A stretch of DNA of 64,000 nt from Xylaria sp. FL1777 (taxonomy: Eukaryota > Ascomycota > Sordariomycetes > Xylariales > Xylariaceae), in NCBI GenBank assembly GCA_022578965.1, contig MU400718.1, positions 1 through 64,000 of the forward strand. Direction: 5' to 3'. Shown here piece after piece: positions 46,260 through 57,756 of the stretch. The notes under the pieces were generated by a model that saw only the letters and a list, made by a program, of their open reading frames with translations, ran no database searches and was not told the origin of the DNA. How positions within the stretch are numbered: the first letter of the stretch is position 1; each line of letters starts with the position of its first letter. Both the position numbers and the translations under genes were made by a program.

Positions 46260-49200
46260 CCCGGCCTCGACCAACACCGTCGCCGCTGCCACCGCCGCCG
46301 CTGCCACCACCACCACCTCCTCCTCCTCCTCCATAGCCAACGCCACGTCACCCGCCTCTTCTCGCCCCCCTCATCCTGCTTCCGCTTCTGCTGCGGCCGA
46401 TGCCGTACCTCTCCACCCAGCCAGCACGGTTCAGGACACCAACGCCACCACCGACACCGGTAGCGGCAGCAACCACCACAGGAGTCACAGTTCCGGCCCT
46501 CTCCAGCCACAGCACAAGCGCGTCTACCAGGCATGCATCCCCTGCCGACGCCGCAAGGTCCGCTGCGATCTAGGCAGTGTCGACAACCCCCATGACCCTC
46601 CTTGCATGCGCTGCCGTCGCGAGAGCAAGGAGTGCTTCTTCAGCGCTACGCGCCGCAAGCGCAAGAACGACGACGATGCCGACGAGTACCAGGATGAGTA
46701 TATCATCCGCAACGGCCGGAAGCGCCACTACCTCGACGACACGCCTCCCGTCGCCACCGAGGACGAGCGGAAGCCCTTCAACCCCGTGCCCTTGACGCCC
46801 GGCGGCTCCGCTAGCAGGAATCAACCTCTGAGGCGCACTGACACCATTCACGATCTCCACCACGTCACCGCTGATCGCCCGCGCCGCTCCAGCTATGCCG
46901 AATCCACCGAAGACTCGAATGCACAGTTGGAGAATCTCGAGGCCCAGAATGTCATGAGGAAGGGCATGTATGGGCCTCATGATGCCCTTGATCTCCTGTA
47001 CAAGGCAGCTACCGATAAGTACGTACACTTCCATCTCTTTGCCTGTCAGCTCTCCTTCATTTCCCCTCTTTTGAATGGCTGCTTGCTCACCGTCCCAGCA
47101 GCCCACATGCTATACAGGCCCGCCAGGAAGCCACTCCTACCACAACCATCGCGCCAACCATCCTCCAGCCTTCTTCTCTAGCCTCACCTCCCAGTCGCAA
47201 GACTCGTGCTCAGACCTCCGCTCACGATAGTCGGTCTCAGATACGCGCTACCACCAAATCAGCTGATCCTATCGACCCGCGGCTATTACCTTCTGATACA
47301 CACGATGAGAAGGCCGAGATTGAGGCTCGTCTCAATGTCGAGCACGAGCCTGGGTATCGGGAAGCCCTCGCAGCCTGGGCTAGGTTCAGATTTGTACGAG
47401 CTGGGTGGTTCACCAAAGAGGAGGCCATCAAGTATATTGTATAGTAAGCCCATCTATTCGTTTCATGCAGATTCGTCCCTCATGATAAGGAGCGCTACTA
47501 ACCATCCTCACTATTGCTAGCTACTACGAGTATCTATCTCCTATGACGCCCGTGTCGCCGCCGACTTTCCGTAATCCTGGGTCACACATAACTCTCCTGA
47601 CTGAGGAGCCCATTCTTGCGGTTACCTTACTCACCATAGCGTCGAGATACTATAGCATCACTACAACGGGTGGTCACTGTCGGTCCCACGCTATTCATGA
47701 AGAGCTATGGAGATACCTCCGAAGAATGGTCGAGAGATGTCTCTGGGGCCAGGAGGCCTTCGGTGGAGGCTTCTGCGGATCGGGTGCCGATGACTCGCAG
47801 ACCTCAAGCACCGCACCGTGGAGGGGCTTGCGTAAGGGCAGCTTGCGCACCCTGGGCACTATCGAGTCGCTCATGATTCTAACGGAATGGCACCCCCGAG
47901 CCCTTCACTTCCCGCCCGAGGAGGCCATTGACGAGCTCATGCTTCCGTCCCGCGACCTACGCATGCAACCCTCCTCAACGGACGAGGACGTGACGGCGCG
48001 ACCTGGTGGCAATGTAGGTGGCCAGAGGATCGAGAGTTGGCTTGAACCCGCATGGAGAAGTGATCGCATGTGCTGGATGCTACTCAGCAATGCCCTAGGC
48101 TTAGCCTACGAGCTAGGCGTCTTTGACGACATCGATGAACTACTGGCCGCCAACGCCATCACGCGACCTGAATACGAGGATGAGGCATACCGCCTCCGCG
48201 CGATGCGCATCAAGCGACTTCTTCTGATCTACTTAACACAGCTAGCGGGCCGTCTCGGTTGGACCAACATGGTACCAGAGAGCATCAGAACGACAGACCC
48301 CGTCTTCTCTCATAACAGACGTCCGACTACCAATGAAGGAACGACACCTGGGACGAACCCGTCCGTGCTCTCGAATACTTTCAGCTACGTCCCCGACGTC
48401 GAACTAGACGACCAAATCATCCAGTGCTGGGTCGGCGTCAGCAATGCCATGCACCGAGGCAATGAGAAAATCTTCAAATCCAGGAAGCACACGACTGAAA
48501 TAATACAGAGCGGTAGATACACAAGCATACTCAAAGACTTTCAACCTATTCTAAGGGAGTGGTGGCGCGAATTTGAGCGTTTTCGCCTTCCCGAATTTAC
48601 CCGTCACATCCTAACAATCGAATATGAATATGTACGAATATACATCAACTCCCTTGCACTGCAGGCCGTGGTTGAACGATGCACAACCAATGCGACAGGT
48701 GCCTCTTCGACTAGCAACGGCTCACATGGGGCACGTGGTGCGCAAGGAAATACCGAATTATCACCACAGACGCAGAATTACCTAGGAAACTTACCAATTG
48801 GCCACCTGGGCGGTTTCGGCGCAGAGGATCAGGAATATATCAGAGAAGTTGTCTCAGGATGTAGGAACCTGCTGCGGACAGTTGTAGACGGGTTGTTCAA
48901 AGGTGGATATCTTAAGCACGCCCCCGTACGTACGTACTTCCGGATCATCAGCGGGGCCATGTTTCTTCTCAAGACGTTTGCGCTGGGTGCGCCCAAGTCA
49001 GATGTCGAGACCAGCATCAGTCTGCTTGATCGGACTGTGCATGCGCTGCGAACCTGCGTCGTGGATGACATCCACCTCGGCACGCGCTTCGGTGATTTAC
49101 TCGAATCACTGACCACGCGACTTCGAGATCGTTTCAAATTCGCGCCCACCGCCGTCGAGGGAAAAAACCTCGTCCCCAACGGAGATTTCGGTAAGGTCCG

Positions 49201-49828
49201 CGGCCTTAATGGGCCCATGGCACCCATAGGCTTGGAGAATGGGTTTTCGAGCCATCCGATCAAATTGAGGGATGGGCTCACGGTACCCGGTATGCTATGC
49301 CCAGTTACCCATTCGCGCTCCTTACATTATATTCCATCTTTCCGATGCCAGTGATCTCGCAGTTGATCATACGTTCTCGGTAATTCTATACACACCCTCC
49401 CGCGCCCCCCCACCCAAAGCAAAATTGTCTCTTGACTTTCTCACCTCGTGCTAGCTAGTTTTCCTAATCAAGATTCCGTAGAACGTACATCAACCCCCAC
49501 AGGTAATATTTCGGCCACGCCATTTGATATGTCATCTGGAAGCTTCCCTTTTCCTGTTGGCCCCGCGGCAATGTTTGGGAACCAGGGCTCCGGTAGTGGT
49601 GTTTTGGACTCCGCCGGCCTCAGCGATAACATCTTCGAGCCCGGTACGGATTGGACTACGGATGAAATGTGGTATCTCCCCCCTGGCGCAGGTTTGTTTC
49701 AAAATGTTGGCGAGAATTCTAATGTTACCATGACGGACCAGGGCGTCAATGTCGGCGGCGTCGACTTGCTGGAGTTCATGGCTATGGACCCGCCCAATTT
49801 CAATAATCTTGATACTACGGGGTATTAG
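46135..49828 (+). CDS. Zn2Cys6 fungal transcription factor (Aro80/ARCA-like)
   Basis: Exons 46135-47018, 47099-47443, 47521-49289 and 49503-49828 give about 1107 residues; an alternative acceptor puts the last exon start at 49455. The first ~120 residues are low complexity (poly-His, poly-Thr, Ala, Ser). The zinc cluster at about 134-167 is CxxC-x6-C-x12-CxxC-x6-C, with an extended loop ([12 protein letters not shown]) and a basic RRKRK tail. The long loop resembles that of Aro80/ARCA-type regulators; this is a resemblance only. A fungal-specific transcription factor domain fills exon 3 (for example [20 protein letters not shown] and [19 protein letters not shown]). The acidic last exon ([19 protein letters not shown]) looks like an activation region. 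Target genes are unknown. Confidence 0.88.
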
Positions 49829-51864
49829 GCGCTGGGTTGGAATTTCGCGAGAATAGTCTATTTTCCTCCATAAAACAGCGGTCGGTCCAGCTGAGGTACT
49901 TTACACGATGAGATGGGAACACAACCAGCTATGCGATGGCAGCGTTAAGAGCCCTTATTATTTTGAACTCTGCAGATTGGGGTGCTATGACCCAGTTACA
50001 ATGAGTGTATAACGGTCTATCAGTATTCAACACGCCAATAAAACCTGATCTTGCTGATTATGTGGCAATTTTCTAGGCGAGTACGACGTTTGATGGAATC
50101 CACTGGCAATCAAGTTACTCCTATGTAGCGCCCAACAAAGTCTCAACATAAAGTTCTTCATATTCTTAAACCCTGCGCGTATTAATCGCTCTCTCGGATT
50201 TTGCCACCATTGAAGATTTTGGTATTCTACGAGTTAGTGCTTCTTCTTTGGAATGCCATCGTAGTGTCCGGTACCGTACCTGTACTTACCTACTACATTG
50301 TGAAAATGGTGTTGAAATAAAAAGGAGTAAAACCAAAGAAATGCGCTACTAGTCGATAGGTATCCAGCCTTGAAAGTGTGCACCTAATATAGCACCGCAG
50401 CAAGTCTTTATTACTTCTTAATCGTAGGCCTAAAAGGGTTATTTAACAATCAGATTATTTAGGCAAAGTCGTGGTGCTCTTCTAGGGTTCTATCAGGAAG
50501 CTTCTGTCGTGGTCCTCATGAGCTTTCGCTCAGCGGGAGCGAAAAGGGAGCCGAGAGAGAGTCAGGATACATAGTCTCCTAATGTACGCGTGCCAGGTGG
50601 CTATTAAAGATCGAACCACCCCATTGGAGGTTATTTGTGGTGTGGTTCTGCATATATAAAGGAATAGGTAGTGGAATTACACCTGAATATACGAAGGCTT
50701 TGGCAATTAGCTACTCTATTGAAATAGCTGCTACATACCTTGCTACGGATGTGTCTACATATTCACTCTAGGACGGACCACTCTAACACAATGCCAAGAA
50801 TGTTGGACTTCGATTTTGGGCTAATCAGCTCTGGGTCCATGATGATGGGACAGGGCTCTATAGAGTCGCGAGACGATTTAGGTCAGACTGAGTGTATCTC
50901 TACATCCTTGCCATCGTTGATGAAGGAAGTCTAGAAGCTCAAGCAACCTAATAGTGTCTGAGGAACCCTTGATGGCGACAAAGGAGTAAGAAAACCCGCC
51001 GTCAGCTCAGTTTCACATTGCACAGAAACGATGAGTTTCTCGCTTGCACCTCGTGACGGTCCAAGGGACGGTGGGTAAGCTCATATTATATCCGGCTTTC
51101 TTACAAATTCCGTCGGCCCCAAAAATAAGCAATATCGACATTAATAATCCAACTAGAAATTGTAGGGCTTGAGATATACGAGAGCATCGTTGAGGACGAG
51201 GAACATGTCCACTCTCGAATTCGTGGTTTAGGCGCCACGTTTCGTTCTAGGGTATTAGCAAGACTGACTTGGTGCAGAAAATAGGACCGATTTACCACTG
51301 GGAGACCAAACACGGGTGAAAGTATGGCTTTCTCAGTCGTCTACCGCACCTGGTCTTCGCCCACGTTCGCAAGATTTGGACATGCTTACCGAAAATACTA
51401 TGGCCACTGCGCCGCCTTCTACATCGGTATTAGCTCTCTGATGACCTAGGGCCTTTCACTAGAGAGAAAGCCATTGCTAAATTTCATAGGAAGATTTACC
51501 TTTTGCTTGACATTCCGCGAGGTAATAGCGCTTCTGAGAGACGTGCTTCATTGTTTAGAGGGTTGATAATCCATATCTTGTCGGGGCAGACACATCTGGT
51601 AGAAGAATTACTCACATCCCGTAGCTAAGGGAGAAGTGATTTCTATCATTGTCCTCAACCATTCATAGAACTAACTGTAAGGCGTGATGGCAATTGAACG
51701 TAGGAAAGAGGACAATCTATCCTAATATTATTTACAGAGCATAATGGAGACCGTCTAGCGAGACCTGAGTCTATAGGCTTGATTGTTCATTTCCCAGTTA
51801 ACGTAGAACGCGAGGGCGATACCGAATTAAATAAATAAGGTAATCAATGCGGGTCTATTCAAAT
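49829..51864. other. 2 kb intergenic between convergent genes
   Basis: The regulator (+) and the dehydrogenase (-) converge here. I found no frame with recognisable protein features in either direction, no RNA gene and few TACCTA motifs, so this differs in texture from the other intergenic regions. It could hold an old gene relic I cannot identify. Confidence 0.5.
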
Positions 51865-53062
51865 TCACTTGCCTGCTTTTCCGTAGGTACTAGTGATATC
51901 CTCCATGACAGCCCTTGTGACATCGACAGTCTTGGCTATACCACCGAGGTCTGCTGTCACGATACCCTTCTCACACACACGCTCTACCGAATCCAACAAT
52001 TTCTGGCTAGCTTCCTTCTCGCCGAGCCAACTGAGCATTTCCGCGCTTGTCCAGAACGTGGCAATGGGATTGGCGACTCCCATTCCAGTGATGTCGAACG
52101 CGGACCCGTGAATGGGCTCGAACATGCTGGGGTTTTGCCTCGTGGGATCGAGATTCGACGTCGGCGCGATACCGATAGACCCGGCGAGCGCGGCCGCAAG
52201 ATCGGATAGAATATCAGCATGAAGGTTGGTGGCCACAATGGTGTCGAGGGATTCGGGCTTGAGGACCATGCGGCATGTCATAGCATCCACGAGCATCTTA
52301 TCCCACGTCACATCGGGAAAGTCCTTGGCCACTGTGGCGGCGATCTCGTCCCACAGCACCATACCATTGCGCTGCGCGTTGCTCTTGGTCACGACGGTCA
52401 GCAACCTGCGGGGTCGGCTCCGCGCCGCCTCGAAGGCGAAGCGCATGATGCGCTCCACGGCGTGACGGGTAAACACGGCCACCTCGGTGGCCGACTCCCA
52501 GGGTTTCCCCACGTGCGACCGGCCGCCTTGTCCGGCGTACTCACCCTCGCTGTTCTCGCGGATGATGACCCAGTCCAGATCCCCCGTGGCGCAGTTGCGG
52601 AGAGGCGACCGCGTCCCCCTGAACACCTTGGTGGGGCGGACGTTGGCGTACTGCTGGAAGGGCTGGCAGATGGCTAGCCTCAGACCCCAGAGGGAAACGT
52701 GATCAGGGACATCTACGATGGGTTAGTTGGCTCTGCCGTGAAGGGGGCCCCCTGCGCTGTCGGGAAGGCCATGGACGACTCTGAGACAGACCTGGGGCGC
52801 CGACAGCGCCAAAGAGAATGGCGTCGTGTTTCCTCAGCTGTTCCAGGCCACCGTCGGGTATGTACTTTCCGGTCTTCTTGTACGTCTCGGAGCTCCAGTC
52901 GTAATGAGTGAAGTCCAACGTGAACGTGCCTAGCGTCTCGGCCAGACTGTCGAGGACCTCAATGGCTGCGTCTACAACCTCGGGGCCGATACCATCTGCT
53001 GGTATCGAGGCGATACTGTAAGACCTGGACGCCAAGACAGCCGAAGGTGACATATTGTACAT
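51865..53062 (-). CDS. Tartrate/D-malate dehydrogenase-like enzyme (isocitrate/isopropylmalate DH family)
   Basis: Two exons, 53062-52792 and 52712-51865 (79 nt intron), give 372 residues. Family motifs occur in order: IPADGIGPEVVDAA, ILFGAVGAP, WVIIRENSEGEYAGQGGR, VTKSNAQRNGMVLWDE (catalytic Lys), DAMTCRMVLKPESLD, NLHADILSDLAAALAGS and FEPIHGSAFDITGMGVANP. The ENSEGEYAG form and the short single-domain length point to the tartrate dehydrogenase/D-malate branch rather than IPMDH or IDH. These enzymes oxidise a 2-hydroxyacid with NAD and Mn/Mg, often with decarboxylation. A later ATG (MSPSAV) is an alternative start. Substrate is not decidable from sequence. Its upstream region is packed with tandem repeats. 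Confidence 0.88.
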
Positions 53063-53162
53063 CTACCTATGCAGGTAGGTAGGTATAGCTTGTATCTTTT
53101 TTAATGTAGGGGGCACAGTTCGAGGTGATGATGGTTTAGTAAATGTATTTGTACACGGGCCC

Positions 53163-53205
53163 GGTCCACGTCCTGGTCCACGTCCTTGTCCACGTCCTTG
53201 TCCAC
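53163..53205. repeat. 12-bp minisatellite (GTCCACGTCCTT)
   Basis: About 3.6 copies of a 12 bp unit with one G/T variant lie 100 bp upstream of the dehydrogenase start codon. Confidence 0.85.
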
Positions 53206-53250
53206 TTTATCTGCACATGTGTATTGTCGCGTGTTAGAGGATGAGGAGCC

Positions 53251-53277
53251 TGTTGGAGTTGTTGGAGTTGTTGGAGT
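53251..53277. repeat. 9-bp minisatellite (TTGGAGTTG)
   Basis: Three tandem copies of a 9 bp unit lie in the same upstream region of the dehydrogenase gene. Confidence 0.75.
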
Positions 53278-53363
53278 AATCCGATGCGAACTGACTAAAG
53301 ATGTCGGCATCTGCTTCGCCGAGTTAAGACCCGCTATTATATTCTACTTCGAAGACTGACTCT

Positions 53364-53461
53364 ATTGTTTTGACTCGATTGTTTTGACTCGATTGTTTTG
53401 ACTCGATTGTTTTGACTCGATTGTTTTGACTCGATTGTTTTGACTCGATTGTTTTGACTCC
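53364..53461. repeat. 14-bp minisatellite with TGACTC core, seven copies
   Basis: Seven nearly perfect copies of ATTGTTTTGACTCG stand 300-400 bp upstream of the dehydrogenase start codon. An eighth TGACTC-like site (GACTGACTC) precedes the array. TGACTC is the core of the Gcn4/CPC1 (bZIP) recognition site TGACTCA; here the next base is G or C, so every site departs from the full consensus by one base. A regulatory role is inference; a neutral minisatellite is the alternative. Confidence 0.9.
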
Positions 53462-54675
53462 AATCTCGCGGCCCAGCATGGACGGTCTACCACCGGCAAA
53501 ACAACCGGCAGGGCGCTACTCGCAAGCTATATGAAATGCCGCGTCGCTAGCTGATCTGACTAGCCATGCTTCCATCGTTCCCCTTCACGGTTCTTGGGGT
53601 GCTGCAGGACAAATGGCCATCGACAACAAAGCCCTTGACCCAGCGTTCTCGCTTGTGCTTCCGGGTATCCAAGCACATGTCGTGTAAAAAATGAAGAATT
53701 AACGGGAAAGCGCCCAAGTAAATTTCGCTTTTCTAAATAAATAGCTAAGACAACAGTTTAAAGTAGAGCTTAACGAGAGCTACAGAAAATAAACATGGAC
53801 CGTTAGAATTGTACCATCGACTCTCCAAATTGTACACAATTGTACTAGCAAAAACAGCTAATACATCAACCTAGGACGCGTACACTCTGCCATAAGTTGT
53901 CGGTCGAATATCTCTTCCATGGTGCTAAAATTGAATTCGTGCCCATGGTGTGAGACGCTCGGGCACCAAGAACTTAGGGTTGCGGGTGAGTGACTCTTCT
54001 ATATTCTTGTGGTTTATGTCCGGGTTCTTTGTCGTCAGATACTCGAAGATACTACGCGATGGCGGTGCCGGCGATATTATCTCTAGCGGAATAGACACAC
54101 CCGTAGCCGCGCAGGAAGAGGCCATCGTCAAGTATCCGTCGATCAAAACAATCGAAATGGACCCCCAACAGAGTTGTCGGGTCGATATGCACAGGCTAGC
54201 TACTTAGATATTTTCGGGACCTTCCATCTCCATCTCTTTGACTGACCACTTCGGCGCGGGGAGTTGCAGGATGCACGGTCCCGGGTACGAGATGCGGATG
54301 AATCATATGGGGTCTACCGTATCGTTCATCCTACGAAAGGGGTTAGCTGTTAGGTTCGAGTCAAGTCTGACAAGGGAGATGATGAAGTAATGGCTGTGAT
54401 GTGAGAAGTCGGTGGGGTTGACCAAGGCAGTTGGACTAGTTGCCTCAGTAACAACCCTGTATCTAAGATGAATCCCTCGAAGTTTGCGTGCTGAACCGAG
54501 TGTTGATTATTTATAAGACCTGTGACGTCAAAACTGTATGCATAAAGGGGCTGTTCGGGAATGTTGCTTGACGATGTTACTCCAGGACATTCTTGCGTCC
54601 CTCCAGCAACGCCATCATCTTGAAGGGCTTGTACTTCCACCTAACCCTGGGTAACAGCTGTCACGTCGATACACG
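53462..54675. other. Intergenic, possible gene debris
   Basis: Reverse-strand frames at 53925-54146 (SIFEYLTTKNPDINHKNIEE and RNPKFLVPERLTPW) and 54350-54640 read like protein but match no family I know and do not join through credible introns. They could be remnants of a decayed gene. Nothing else was found. Confidence 0.4.
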
Positions 54676-55686
54676 ATGAAAGATCTCGTAAGAGTCAACC
54701 GCCTGTTGCTGTCATCCTCGGAGCTGCCTCCCTGCGACGGACCCAAACTTCGTGCGTTCGAACACAGGGACGATCCAATCGAGTGGCTTGGTTTGTTGGA
54801 GGATCGCCCAGACCCTCCAGACTCCAGTCGCCAGGGATATGTCTTCAAGGTGAAGATGCGATCAAGGATATACGCCTTGAAAGTTGTAGGTAAGCGGACC
54901 CGTGTTGATGAAAAATCTCCGTCCAACAGCCTGGCAGTTCAAGTTCTTCGATCCATCGACTTACAGGTGGTATCTTGGTTCGGTTCATGGTGAGCCTGTG
55001 TCTGACGATGAGTTGGCCTTCCACACGGACCCGTTCTACGCTGAATGTCGGGCATATGCCTGCCTACAAGAAGTACGCAGAAAACAAGGCTTGAAGCGCC
55101 ACGACTTTGCAGAATGCTACGGTTTTCTGGTCCTGAAGAAAGAAGACGCGGTATACCTAGAAAGGGATCTTGGCATCGATCTCTGGGATACGCCTCCCAC
55201 GGACGAATATCGTAAGAGAGCAGAAGGTAGTCCTATACGGGCTATCCTAAAAGAATTTGTCGCGAGTGATGCTATGGTCGATAGAAGACTCGTGAAAAAA
55301 TGCCCAAAGGCCTCAAATGGGTTAACAAGCACAATGTTCTCGTCGGAGACGTACGACTAGAAAACTATAAGGGCGGCCTTCTTGTTGATTTCGGTCTGGC
55401 TTGGACCAAACCGCATTGTAGATGGGCAGTCCTGCCCGAGCACGAAAAGAAAGACATACATCTACTAGATAAGGCTCAATTTCAGGAAATGGCCGAGGAT
55501 TCGGGCCTTGGGAATAATGTACGCACCCAGCCAAATTTTGGTTATAAGGATAAGCTAAGGAGGGAAAAAAGAAATCATACTGGCAGTGATGTATGTTTAG
55601 TTAGTGCTTTCTTTCTTTCTTTCTTTCTTTCTTGCGCCTTACATTTGGCGGGTTGCGGGAAGCATTATCATGTGAATGGAGTGTAG
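54676..55686 (+). pseudogene. Fta2-like protein-kinase-fold gene, frameshifted
   Basis: The start matches fungal proteins annotated as kinetochore Sim4 subunit FTA2-like or kinase-like: LPPCDGPKLRAFEHRDDPIE, then VFKVKMRSRIYALKV, and after a 52 nt intron (54886-54937, GTAGGT..CAG) FKFFDPSTYRWYLGSV, DPFYAECRAYACLQEV and ECYGFLVL. The catalytic-loop equivalent (GDVRLENYKGGLLVDFG) is present but shifted by one frame. The shift falls in an A6 run at 55295-55300; seven A would join VKK to MPKGLKWVNKHN. Either one base was lost, making a pseudogene, or the assembly lost a base in a homopolymer. Further downstream a GTATGT donor at about 55591 may start another intron, so the 3' end is uncertain. 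Confidence 0.65.
55608..55634. repeat. TTTC microsatellite
   Basis: About six and a half TTTC units sit in the possible 3' intron or 3' flank of the kinase-like relic. Confidence 0.8.
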
Positions 55687-56263
55687 TTCATACCTGAGCT
55701 ACTTATTGATACAACACCCGCAAAGTTGTTACTATTAAGTACGTATTATAAATTTATTTTTATAAATCCAAGTTGAACCAAGTGAGAACTTAATTATTCA
55801 TTTCGACTTTATGCGGTTAAAAGTGAACAGGTGCTCAAGTTAGTAAAAGGCAGAGGGCTCGTATATTAGGTAGCCAGGCGGAGCTTTTATAGCTAGACTA
55901 ATAAAGATATTAATCAACTGCGAGGAAAATAGCCGACTAAAACTACAAATCCAAAAAATAAAGGAAGAAGTTTACTGGTGGAATGTATGTCGAAATGCTT
56001 ATCCCAAGGGGCGTGGGCTCGTGTCAGGAGACTGCAGATATGTCAGGGGCTAGGGTCGCAGGCGACGAGAAGGGGCTTTTATTGTGAGGAGGTAGTCTAA
56101 TATTTTCTATATAAAGCCCGATTTCTTTCCAGTAATTCTTAGGGAGACTCAGCGATCAATAATATTGAGCCCTTACCCATAACTATGGCCTAGCAGCTAC
56201 CCTCTTGTGACCCAACTTCACTCTAGAGACAAATATCCCTGACGAGATATAGGGGCTCGCCGC
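55687..56263. other. Intergenic, slightly AT-rich
   Basis: Lies between the two relic genes, which converge here. It has an AT-rich patch (55740-55810) but no exon, RNA gene or repeat array that I can support. Confidence 0.5.
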
Positions 56264-57756
56264 TCATAATATTGACTTGGAGGCCGTCGCTGAAGGCAGT
56301 ATTGCTGTTATCCGCCCATAGAAAGAGGCCATCCAGGCCAACATCACAACAACAGTCAGTGTCAGCGTAATGGCCCAATAGAGACCCTGTGAAGGTTCCT
56401 TCAAAACCACAGCAGGAGTCCCAAAGTACGTCTTATCAGCAAGGTTCTTCGTCAGTCCACCTGCATTCTACGAGGTCGAATGTGAGGTGCAACATACCGC
56501 TGTAAAGGTGGCTGGCAGGAAGACAAGAGTCAGGATGGCGATGGACTTCATGGCCGAGCTGTCTCGCCGAGTGTCATGAGCTATACTCGTGCTAGCTTCA
56601 ACCATGATGCGGTTTGTTTCGTTGTTCCTCTGAGCGAGCAGGTTATTGATCTACGAAGTTGGATCACGCCGTCAGCCACACGTCTCCCTTGCTCTGCCCT
56701 TCTCCCTCTTTCACTCTAATTAAATGGAATATAAAGCCGAGTGATACGCTGTGTAGGCAGACAGGCGGAGAAAGAAACCACTCACAGCGGTGGCCTGGAC
56801 ACTAGCACGCTGTCCGAGATGCTCGGCTCGGATCTGGGCAATGTTCAGAGTGTGTATAATCCAATCCAAATGCTTGACGATGAGCTGGTTCTGCTCCCGT
56901 ACCCGCGCTCTCTCCTTATCCGGCAGTAAGTGCCACGGAAACGCTTCTAGCTCCTCTCTCATTGACTTCACCGTGAGCGTGTGTGCCTTAGCGTAGGCTT
57001 CGGTGGTCATGGCTAGCTGTGCAACGCCTAGTATTGCTACAGGTAGCCGAGGATTTTCGCACCGTCCGAGTCGCATCATGTTTCCGTCCGCTCCTGCGAC
57101 TCCAATCCCCGTCAGGCCACTACTCGTCTCGATATTGTGTAGTTCGTCGAAGTTTCTATCCAGTGAAGCCCCTATTGCTTCGTTAAAACGCTGACATACA
57201 AGTGTCGGTAGAAGAAATGGATTCGTGGCTAGAGGTGCAAGATGACGCACTGGAAGCATGCTTTAGCTGATGTACCGCCAATAAGGAAGGTATTCAAGGC
57301 CGGATGAGGCTCACAGTCTTCTTCTAACCAAGAAGCGAAATCCCCGGAGACTTCGCTCCCAACGAGGAAGCTATTGATGATTCCGGTTGACAGGTTATAT
57401 GATAGAGAGACGCTCGCCCTAAGCCCCATCAACAAGCTATCGAATAAGTGTAGTGTGAGGCCTGATCCCATTTCATCTACTTGTTAGCTTGTGCTTACGG
57501 GCCATCGTGAAGGGGCTTCTAAACTACCAAAAATGGGCCTCTCGTTGTCCTCGGATACCTGGCAAACATCAAAGTGGCCCCTAAGTTCAGGGGTAGCGCC
57601 TCCAATCAAAAGAAGCCTTGTAATCTTGGGTAACTGTAAAGTTTGCTCTATCAGGTTGTATTCATGTCGCGTAAACGGCGTGGTTCCAACGAGTGGTTTT
57701 GACTCGCCATCCTTGATGTGACCCCCCTGGCCAAGATACACCCCACGGTCTGCCAC
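56264..57756 (-). pseudogene. CorA-like transporter relic with several disablements
   Basis: Reverse-strand segments match the fungal CorA-like family: GLRASVSLSYNLSTGIINSF, ATNPFLLPTLVCQRF, a helical region ending QRASVQATA, then after a good 135 nt intron (56651-56785) INNLLAQRNNETNRI, DTRRDSSAMKSIAILTLVFL (the membrane-entry motif of the family), and a second hydrophobic helix GLYWAITLTLTVVVMLAWM. Such proteins resemble Mg2+ channels, but their transport role is unproven. Three defects appear: TAA at 57484-57486, a frame change near 57230-57290, and TAG at 56468-56470 between the two membrane helices. The last two can be bypassed only by GT..AG gaps of 26 and 30 nt, shorter than normal fungal introns. 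I favour a pseudogene. The 57487-57756 part may not belong to it. Confidence 0.6.

Noticed and set aside
50740..50934. A small gene of 64 codons
   Set aside because: No recognisable feature; length is expected by chance in this composition.
53364..53461. CRISPR array
   Set aside because: The 14 bp units are directly adjacent with no spacers, and the genome is eukaryotic.
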